Positions 53,754 through 64,000 of a stretch of DNA of 64,000 nt are shown here, one piece after another. This stretch comes from Lachancea mirantina (Eukaryota > Ascomycota > Saccharomycetes > Saccharomycetales > Saccharomycetaceae), in contig LT598468.1 of NCBI GenBank assembly GCA_900074745.1, positions 1,364,001-1,428,000 of the forward strand. The letters run 5' to 3'. Every line of letters starts with the position of its first letter. The first letter of the stretch is position 1. The notes under the pieces were generated by a model that saw only the letters and a list, made by a program, of their open reading frames with translations, was not told the origin of the DNA and ran no database searches. The position numbers were made by a program, and so were the translations under genes.

Positions 53754-54701
53754 ATGATCACAGTGGAACGAGCAGCGAAAGAGTTTGACAAAGAGGGCAT
53801 TCAATATGCAATTTTTTTTAAAGAGCCAGCTGGCAAAAATGGGAAGCTTGGACGTCCTAAAATCTTGTGTTCCGAAAATATCGAGACGAGATTTGGACAT
53901 CCCATGTATGATAATTCGAATATTAATATGCCAACACCGTCTCTCTCTGCACACAGCGGCGAAAACGGAGAAATTTGCAGCCAATTACCTGCCCACAGAG
54001 AAACTGAATTATGTCTCGCAAATCAGGAAGATGTGCACAAATTTTTGCGCGACGCGTTCCAGGCACTGAATCAACTTTCATGCAAAATGATTGCAAAGAC
54101 TTGGATCAAGATCATAGAGCCAAAAAAAAAAATCAAGTATCCATACATCAAGGGTAACAAGACCAGACCCTCATGGTGGCCATACGATGTAGAACATCGC
54201 GAGCCTGATCATTTGAGAAAACCACAACGGGTCAAGCTCATGACAACGATCGCAGCCAAGCTTCTGCCCTCTCTTAGACGGCAGTCAATTTTTGCAGAAC
54301 TTCGGGCGTCGACTGATGCAATTTCGTTAGTGACAAACGACAGTTTCAAAAAATTGGTTCTGGAACATGTGTATCGTGTGTCTTGGGCTTTGTCTTTGCA
54401 TTTGACTTCGGTGAATGTCATAAATCTGGAATACGCTCTGTCAGTCAGAGGGTCGGCAGAAGGCACCAAACTTGGTGATTCCAACAGCATGGGACTGTTT
54501 AAGATGTCTGAGAATCTCCATACGAAAGCGGTGGTGCCCGCTTATGGGGAGCACGCAGTAAGAGAACTTCTCATTGAACGGTTCGTGGACAGTTCGCTCG
54601 CATATATGAAAATCGAAGACGAATCGCAGGGCAGAGATCAAAGTGCGCTTTTCTTGGATTTCTTCGAGAAAGAGCGGGAGATCTTACCTTTACAAGTATA
54701 A
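53754..54701 (+). CDS. YDR124W-like protein (DUF2841 helical bundle), probably mating-induced
   Basis: This is the ortholog of S. cerevisiae YDR124W (324 residues), a protein of unknown function that is strongly induced by alpha factor. The product has 315 residues from the ATG at 53754. The conserved core is the AFUB_07903/YDR124W-like helical bundle domain: MIAKTWIKIIEPKKKIKYPY and TRPSWWPYDVEHREPDHLRK at about 107-150, followed by a predicted helical stretch (LMTTIAAKLL, KLVLEHVYRVSWALS) to about 235. The C-terminal third is weakly conserved. It sits between HRT3 and ICT1/ECM18, consistent with the merged order INO2, YDR124W, ECM18. The promoter has two pheromone elements. Confidence 0.88.
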   Translation: MITVERAAKEFDKEGIQYAIFFKEPAGKNGKLGRPKILCSENIETRFGHPMYDNSNINMPTPSLSAHSGENGEICSQLPAHRETELCLANQEDVHKFLRDAFQALNQLSCKMIAKTWIKIIEPKKKIKYPYIKGNKTRPSWWPYDVEHREPDHLRKPQRVKLMTTIAAKLLPSLRRQSIFAELRASTDAISLVTNDSFKKLVLEHVYRVSWALSLHLTSVNVINLEYALSVRGSAEGTKLGDSNSMGLFKMSENLHTKAVVPAYGEHAVRELLIERFVDSSLAYMKIEDESQGRDQSALFLDFFEKEREILPLQV

Positions 54702-55007
54702 TGAATCATCGAACAATTCGGGCCTCAACCTGGAGGTCATTTTGTATAAATAAAACTCAGCGCCCTCTCTGTCACCCAGATTCGGGGATCCGTACATGAG
54801 ATGCTCAGAATTCAAAATTCTTTCCATAAATTCGGTTTGGCTGCTGACCTTTCTAGTATCCAAATTTTTCCGGATATCGGGAGTGTACTATGCTGTCCCT
54901 TAGTAAACGAAACAAGTCCATTAATCAGTTTGCAGACTTCATATGGAGCCCGCTTCCTTTCTTGTCGGTGTTTGTTATCATGAAATGTATCTTGTAGACA
55001 GTCCCCG
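54702..55007. other. intergenic, YDR124W/ICT1 convergent 3' flanks
   Basis: About 300 bp. In S. cerevisiae CHA4 lies between HRT3 and ICT1, but neither this stretch nor the promoter before YDR124W shows a zinc-cluster (CX2CX6C) remnant. I see no gene. Confidence 0.5.
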
Positions 55008-56252
55008 TCAGCTGAAGAACTCGATGATTTTGTCGTTGAATTCTACTGGATTATCGAGAAATAGATTATGACCAGCCGACGTTACTTCGGAGTATTCTGC
55101 CTCTAAGCCTTGATTGAGAGCCATTTTGGTCATTTTCATTCCGGCATATCGATTCATCCAATCATGCTCACCATACAGCAGTAAAAGCTTATTAACAGAC
55201 AGATACTGCAAACCATCGAGTAATGGATCCCTAGCAAATAAGCGTCGAGAGAATAAACCAATGAATATGTCTTTAGCGATCTGATTCTGGGCTCCTTTCC
55301 CATAGAATAGTTCAAAGACGTATTTTTTAAAATCGACGTCGGGAACTCGAAAGTAAGCGGCCATTATGTAGTTCCAACATAGTTTCGCGCCCAAAGGGCC
55401 AAGGTCCCGGAGAAGTGCTGTCTGTCTCTCGAAGAGGATTTTAGGAATTTCCCACTTGGTACCCACGTAGAACTTTGACGCTGGGTTTTCAAATTCCAGA
55501 TCGTAGGGCGTGTTCTTTCGAAAGTGGTTGTTCACAGAATAAATGCTTCTCTCCACACCAAGAGGTGAGACTAGACACAACTTGTTGACCGAATTGGGAT
55601 ACTTGACAGCGTATTTGAAAGAGATATAGCCTCCAAAAGAGTGTGCAATGAGGTTTATCGGCCCTAGGCGATTGTCGAGTCGCCATTGCTCTATGGCGTC
55701 CAGGTAATAGTCTTCAAATCGCTGTATCACACTTTTATGGTGCATGTAGTCCAGAGTATAATCCAACTTAAACGTTCGATCCTTTATCTGCAGCTTGAGA
55801 GGCAGTGGTGCCGTGTATGGCAACTCCAGGGGCTCGCATTTTGAGAGACCATTAGCAGGCAGATCGATAGCGAAAAGGTTCTGGAAATAGTCAGAGAGAC
55901 CTTCAAAATTGCGGTGGAACGCCATTGACGTCGCAGCGTACCCATGAAGTAAAAGTGTCGGAGTCTTAATGTCGGCGCTGCCGTTCGTGAACTGCCATTG
56001 ATTTATCTCGCCCATTAACATCGAGTTTGTCTTGGTTCCAGCAACCACTACTTTTTCCATTATATCATCTTGGAGCCTTTTTAGGTCTTCGAAGCTATTA
56101 TTACGCAAATGGCTCGACCACAGTTTCCAGGCAGATATCTTTGGTGCTCCTTCGGCAGGCTTTAGAAGCCTTTTCGCAATTCTTCTTGCTAGGGTTGAGC
56201 TATTCGGCCTCGCATCACTGTAGAGCCTTATGAGATGAGCACCCCTACGCAT
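55008..56252 (-). CDS. ICT1: Ict1/Ecm18-type alpha/beta hydrolase, lysophosphatidate acyltransferase family
   Basis: Ict1 (YLR099C) and Ecm18 (YDR125C) are S. cerevisiae sister genes of the ABHD5/CGI-58 type; Ict1 acylates lysophosphatidic acid. The single product here has 414 residues, against 394 and 453. The N terminus is basic and presequence-like (MRRGAHLIRLYSDARPNSST). The hydrolase fold shows LLLHGYAATSMAFHRNFEGL, the nucleophile elbow AHSFGGY, LLLYGEHDWMNRYAGMK and the late-strand HNLFLD, which gives both the catalytic His and the HX4D acyltransferase motif. MIM2 is divergent from it, as in S. cerevisiae. Confidence 0.94.
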   Translation of the reverse strand: MRRGAHLIRLYSDARPNSSTLARRIAKRLLKPAEGAPKISAWKLWSSHLRNNSFEDLKRLQDDIMEKVVVAGTKTNSMLMGEINQWQFTNGSADIKTPTLLLHGYAATSMAFHRNFEGLSDYFQNLFAIDLPANGLSKCEPLELPYTAPLPLKLQIKDRTFKLDYTLDYMHHKSVIQRFEDYYLDAIEQWRLDNRLGPINLIAHSFGGYISFKYAVKYPNSVNKLCLVSPLGVERSIYSVNNHFRKNTPYDLEFENPASKFYVGTKWEIPKILFERQTALLRDLGPLGAKLCWNYIMAAYFRVPDVDFKKYVFELFYGKGAQNQIAKDIFIGLFSRRLFARDPLLDGLQYLSVNKLLLLYGEHDWMNRYAGMKMTKMALNQGLEAEYSEVTSAGHNLFLDNPVEFNDKIIEFFS

Positions 56253-56356
56253 TTATCCGGTTTTTATGAACCTCTCTGGTTCAGTCGTCTTGATCAAATG
56301 ATTTTTCAATTTCTTCAGCATCCAATAAAGGCTGTTTGACCCATCAAACCGTATAA

Positions 56357-56710
56357 ATGAGTTCAAACGCATGGGGAAGACTGAAAGATCTGCGAGGAGC
56401 GTTACAAGGTGACATGAGCGCATGTGAACAGGGAGTCGAGGCCAGGTTAACTGATTTCGAAAATTCCGATACCTTTTTGTCAAATTTGGGCACTGAGGAA
56501 GATGATTTCGAATATACTGACGAAATAGATGAAGACGACGAAAATCATCATCTCCAGTTGCTCACTGCGCAACAACAATGGGAAGAGTCTATAGAACAGC
56601 TCGGCCAGGCTCTCAATTGGGTTTTACTGCCACTTTTAGGTAAATTTTTAGGTCGGAGAACTGCACTAAAGTTGTGGAGACACGCTATGGATTACCTGTG
56701 GCGAGCGTAA
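56357..56710 (+). CDS. MIM2: Mim2, mitochondrial outer-membrane import subunit
   Basis: Mim2 partners Mim1 in the MIM complex, which inserts helical proteins into the mitochondrial outer membrane. The product has 117 residues, against 87 in S. cerevisiae (YLR099W-A). The N-terminal cytosolic part is acidic (EDDFEYTDEIDEDDE near 50-64). The conserved end begins at WEESIEQLGQALNWVLLPLL with one membrane helix, then GKFLGRRTALKLWRHAMDYLWR. It follows ICT1 in divergent order, as in the YLR track. Confidence 0.93.
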   Translation: MSSNAWGRLKDLRGALQGDMSACEQGVEARLTDFENSDTFLSNLGTEEDDFEYTDEIDEDDENHHLQLLTAQQQWEESIEQLGQALNWVLLPLLGKFLGRRTALKLWRHAMDYLWRA

Positions 56711-56763
56711 ACGAGATTAATTCAACGACTTGTATCATATATTTACTTGTATACTTTTACCTG

Positions 56764-57237
56764 TTAAATTTTTGATTTTGCCAATTCCCACAGAAGGTCG
56801 GCGTACTGCCGGATGAAGTGTACTCTAATGCATTTGATGATCGAGATTTCTATAGAACGTCGTACCTTCGATACCTCAGCATTATTACTAAGACTCTGGC
56901 AAACTGTTAGCAGGATTTCCAGGACCGCGATGGTCAAAAGCAGCGGATCTATCACGACCATTGCGGGTCCCTCCTGCCCTTTCGTAAGCAAAATGTTTAG
57001 CTTTTCTAACACTTGGTATAGCGCGGCATCCGATTTTAAAGGCTTTGAAAGCACATTCCCCAAATCTAAAAGCGTTTTAAATTTCTCTGTCCCACTCGTA
57101 CTCCACAAATTTTCACTGCACCGCCGTATTTCTTCAGAGTTTAAAACCACTGTATTAAAAAGCGGTTGCTTCCCAGCAGAAACTCGTTGGAGATGGTTTA
57201 AAAGCCTCTCTAGCTCATCCAAATCCTCGAAACCCAT
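56764..57237 (-). CDS. unrecognised helical protein, 157 residues
   Basis: I do not recognise this gene. The ATG at 57237 opens a frame of 157 residues; a TTG two codons earlier is less likely. The product is predicted to be nearly all helix: MGFEDLDELERLLNHLQRVS, an LLDLGNVLSKPLKSDAALYQ stretch, VVIDPLLLTIAVLEILLTVC (hydrophobic but broken by Asp and Glu, so perhaps a buried helix and not a membrane span) and a basic-amphipathic end IKCIRVHFIRQYADLLWELA. There is no Cys/His zinc pattern or catalytic motif. It lies between MIM2 and SWF1, where both S. cerevisiae tracks have no gene that I know. It could be an ancestral gene lost on both tracks, a fast-evolving small subunit, or a lineage-specific gene. 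Frame length and composition make chance unlikely. Confidence 0.6.
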   Translation of the reverse strand: MGFEDLDELERLLNHLQRVSAGKQPLFNTVVLNSEEIRRCSENLWSTSGTEKFKTLLDLGNVLSKPLKSDAALYQVLEKLNILLTKGQEGPAMVVIDPLLLTIAVLEILLTVCQSLSNNAEVSKVRRSIEISIIKCIRVHFIRQYADLLWELAKSKI

Positions 57238-57382
57238 TCCCAATGCTTATTTTAAGCGTAACGATTTTTAATCTCTTGATGTCTCTTTTGGTAATGTCCC
57301 CTGCTCCAACCAAGAATAATATTGATTTTTCAAGATCTCATGAGCTTAGGCATCGCGCGGTGAAAAGACATCAAGAACACTT

Positions 57383-58342
57383 ATGCAGCTCGTCATATGG
57401 GGTCTTATAGTGTCTCAGGCCTTACTGCTCGTTTTTTCGCCGCTATTGAAATATACTATACCTTTCAATTGGTACTATAGGCACATCTACCACCCGCTGT
57501 TTAAAGATGTCAAAAGACTTACATGGAAATATTGGCTAGTCCCCATATTTTATGCCAGCATTTACGGATATTGCAGTGTACTATTTTACGTGAGCGTTTT
57601 GCCAGAAATACCGAAACAATTGCTTGATATAGAAACGTATTTTGTCGTGCCAGCCCTGTTGTTCATACCAATAGCAAGCGGCCTGCAATGTATGCTCGTG
57701 AAACCTGCATCTACGAAGTCTAGTACCACACATGAAGCTTATGATTACCTGCTCTTTTTCCCAGATACCATGTGCCGAACCTGCAAACTTCAGAAAACAG
57801 CAAGATCTAAACATTGTGCTATTTGCGACCAGTGTACGCTGGTCGCAGATCATCACTGCATCTGGATCAACAATTGTATTGGCAAAGGCAATTATCAATA
57901 TTTTTACATTTTCCTATTGTCGAACTCCGTATTGTTGTCGTATGCTTCCGTCCGTTTGTCCAGTATACTCTTGAAAGTTTACGTTCACGAACTGCTGATT
58001 CTCGACATTCTCGTTGGTGCGTTCGCGATCATTGTCACTGTCTTCACTTACATGCAGTACGCGCTAGTGAGAGACGGACTGACCACGAATGAGGAGGATA
58101 AGTGGCTGCTGGTTCAGGACATGATGCGCGCGGGCAAACTTGTTGTCACATCTGAGGGAAACTACTTCTACAGAATCCAAGATACCGAAAGTCAAGAATA
58201 TGTCTTCTACAGCCCGAATCTTTATGATCATCGCGTCTACAGTGTCGGAAACTACCGCACAGTGAAAGACCATACGGAGCTGGCAAACATCTACGACAAG
58301 GGAAATTTCCGTGCCAACTTGGCAGACCGAATTAAAAGCTGA
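57383..58342 (+). CDS. SWF1: Swf1, DHHC palmitoyltransferase
   Basis: Swf1 is an ER protein S-acyltransferase that palmitoylates cysteines next to SNARE membrane anchors. The product has 319 residues, against 336 in S. cerevisiae (YDR126W). The N terminus is a signal-anchor (LVIWGLIVSQALLLVFSPLL); two further membrane segments follow. The Cys-rich domain at about 132-172 reads MCRTCKLQKTARSKHCAICD, then the DHHC at 156-159 in VADHHCIWINNCIGKGNYQY. Two more membrane segments follow, then a cytosolic tail ending NFRANLADRIK. Confidence 0.95.
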   Translation: MQLVIWGLIVSQALLLVFSPLLKYTIPFNWYYRHIYHPLFKDVKRLTWKYWLVPIFYASIYGYCSVLFYVSVLPEIPKQLLDIETYFVVPALLFIPIASGLQCMLVKPASTKSSTTHEAYDYLLFFPDTMCRTCKLQKTARSKHCAICDQCTLVADHHCIWINNCIGKGNYQYFYIFLLSNSVLLSYASVRLSSILLKVYVHELLILDILVGAFAIIVTVFTYMQYALVRDGLTTNEEDKWLLVQDMMRAGKLVVTSEGNYFYRIQDTESQEYVFYSPNLYDHRVYSVGNYRTVKDHTELANIYDKGNFRANLADRIKS

Positions 58343-63453
<5,111 letters not shown>

Positions 63454-63707
63454 ATTTACAACCTACAAAACTCTCTCGTAAGTGGAACAAAAACAGCTTT
63501 TGAAAGTTCGCTAGTATTGAGGCTGCTTCTCTAAATTTACACAGAAGGCGTTCGGGCCTCAATCTGGTTTTTTTGTATTTAACTCTTTTTAATAATAAAA
63601 CGAGCTCACTACTGTTTGAAGTTTTTCAGTTGTCAACTCAACGTACAGTCATTAACTTTCGCGCAAGATACTTTAGGGGAGCTTTAATGGGCCCATAATC
63701 CTCCACT

Positions 63708-64000
63708 ATGGTTTATTATACCGGGACTGGTGCTATGGATTCACCAACGTTCGGAAAGTCGCTTTCTTTGAGAGTAGACGGAGGCTTTAATGCTGTTTCC
63801 ATCAGTCCCTGTGGAAGAGACGTCGTTTTGGCGAGTCAACAGGGTTTATATGTTATCGACTTGGATGATCCTTTCTCACCTCCAAGGTGGCTTCACCACA
63901 TAACTTCATGGGAAGTGGCCGATGTTCAATGGTCTCCGCACCAGGAGAAACCCTATTGGGTTGTATCTACTTCGAATCAAAAAGCACTTGTGTGGAACCT
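63708..64000 (+). CDS. MTC5: Mtc5/Sea3, SEA complex WD40 subunit (3' end outside window)
   Basis: This is the start of the SEACAT (GATOR2-like) subunit Mtc5, which acts upstream of TORC1 at the vacuole. Ninety-seven complete codons are present. After a short variable start (MVYYTGTGAMD) comes the very conserved SPTFGKSLSLRVDGGFNAVS, then GRDVVLASQQGLYVIDLDDP and PRWLHHITSWEVADVQWSPH, the first WD40 blades. The ATG at 63708 fits the family start. It follows ARO1 as YDR128W follows YDR127W. Confidence 0.95.
   Translation, partial: MVYYTGTGAMDSPTFGKSLSLRVDGGFNAVSISPCGRDVVLASQQGLYVIDLDDPFSPPRWLHHITSWEVADVQWSPHQEKPYWVVSTSNQKALVWN

Overview
The window is nuclear DNA from a budding yeast of the family Saccharomycetaceae that did not pass through the Saccharomyces whole-genome duplication (WGD). 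The genes are dense and almost intronless. One short spliceosomal intron carries the exact budding-yeast branch site TACTAAC. Nearly every protein has a recognisable S. cerevisiae ortholog. Gene content and a middling GC content fit a Lachancea-like or Torulaspora/Zygosaccharomyces-like genome; I cannot fix the genus.

The gene order decides the question of ploidy history. In S. cerevisiae the same genes lie on two sister tracks: chromosome XII (SMC4, CSF1, GAA1, ALT1, XDJ1, GEP5, SUL2, NYV1, GIS3, IOC2, KIN2, HRT3, ICT1, MIM2; YLR086W to YLR099W-A) and chromosome IV (FOB1, ALT2, PDS1, YDR115W, MRPL1, TMA64, APC4, VBA4, COX26, TRM1, DPB4, KIN1, INO2, YDR124W, ECM18, SWF1, ARO1, MTC5; YDR110W to YDR128W). 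Here the two tracks are zipped into one list, with single copies of ALT1/ALT2, KIN1/KIN2 and ICT1/ECM18. This is what an unduplicated descendant of the ancestral order should look like.

Layout: 1-3345 SMC4 (5' end outside the window); 3391-14146 CSF1 and GAA1 in divergent array; 14333-15820 FOB1; 16270-17865 ALT; 19017-21250 XDJ1 and PDS1 converging; 21251-22816 a 1.6-kb gene-free stretch; 22817-25248 three mitochondrial genes (GEP5, bL34m, MRPL1); 25413-29162 TMA64 and APC4 diverging; 29535-32168 sulfate permease; 32361-35515 COX26 and a VBA-type transporter, both inverted relative to S. cerevisiae; 36084-39090 TRM1 and DPB4; 39163-39943 NYV1 with one intron; 40099-41622 an extra flavin monooxygenase; 42282-46446 GIS3 and IOC2; 47673-50765 KIN1/2; 51043-56710 INO2, HRT3, YDR124W, ICT1/ECM18, MIM2; 56764-57237 a gene I do not recognise; 57383-63453 SWF1 and ARO1; 63708-end MTC5 (3' end outside).

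Several promoters carry sites that match the known biology of their genes: Cbf1 and Met31/32 sites before the sulfate permease, an inositol/choline element before INO2, two Gcn4 sites before ARO1, and two pheromone response elements before the YDR124W ortholog. There is no transposon, LTR, tRNA, rRNA or CRISPR array that I can support.
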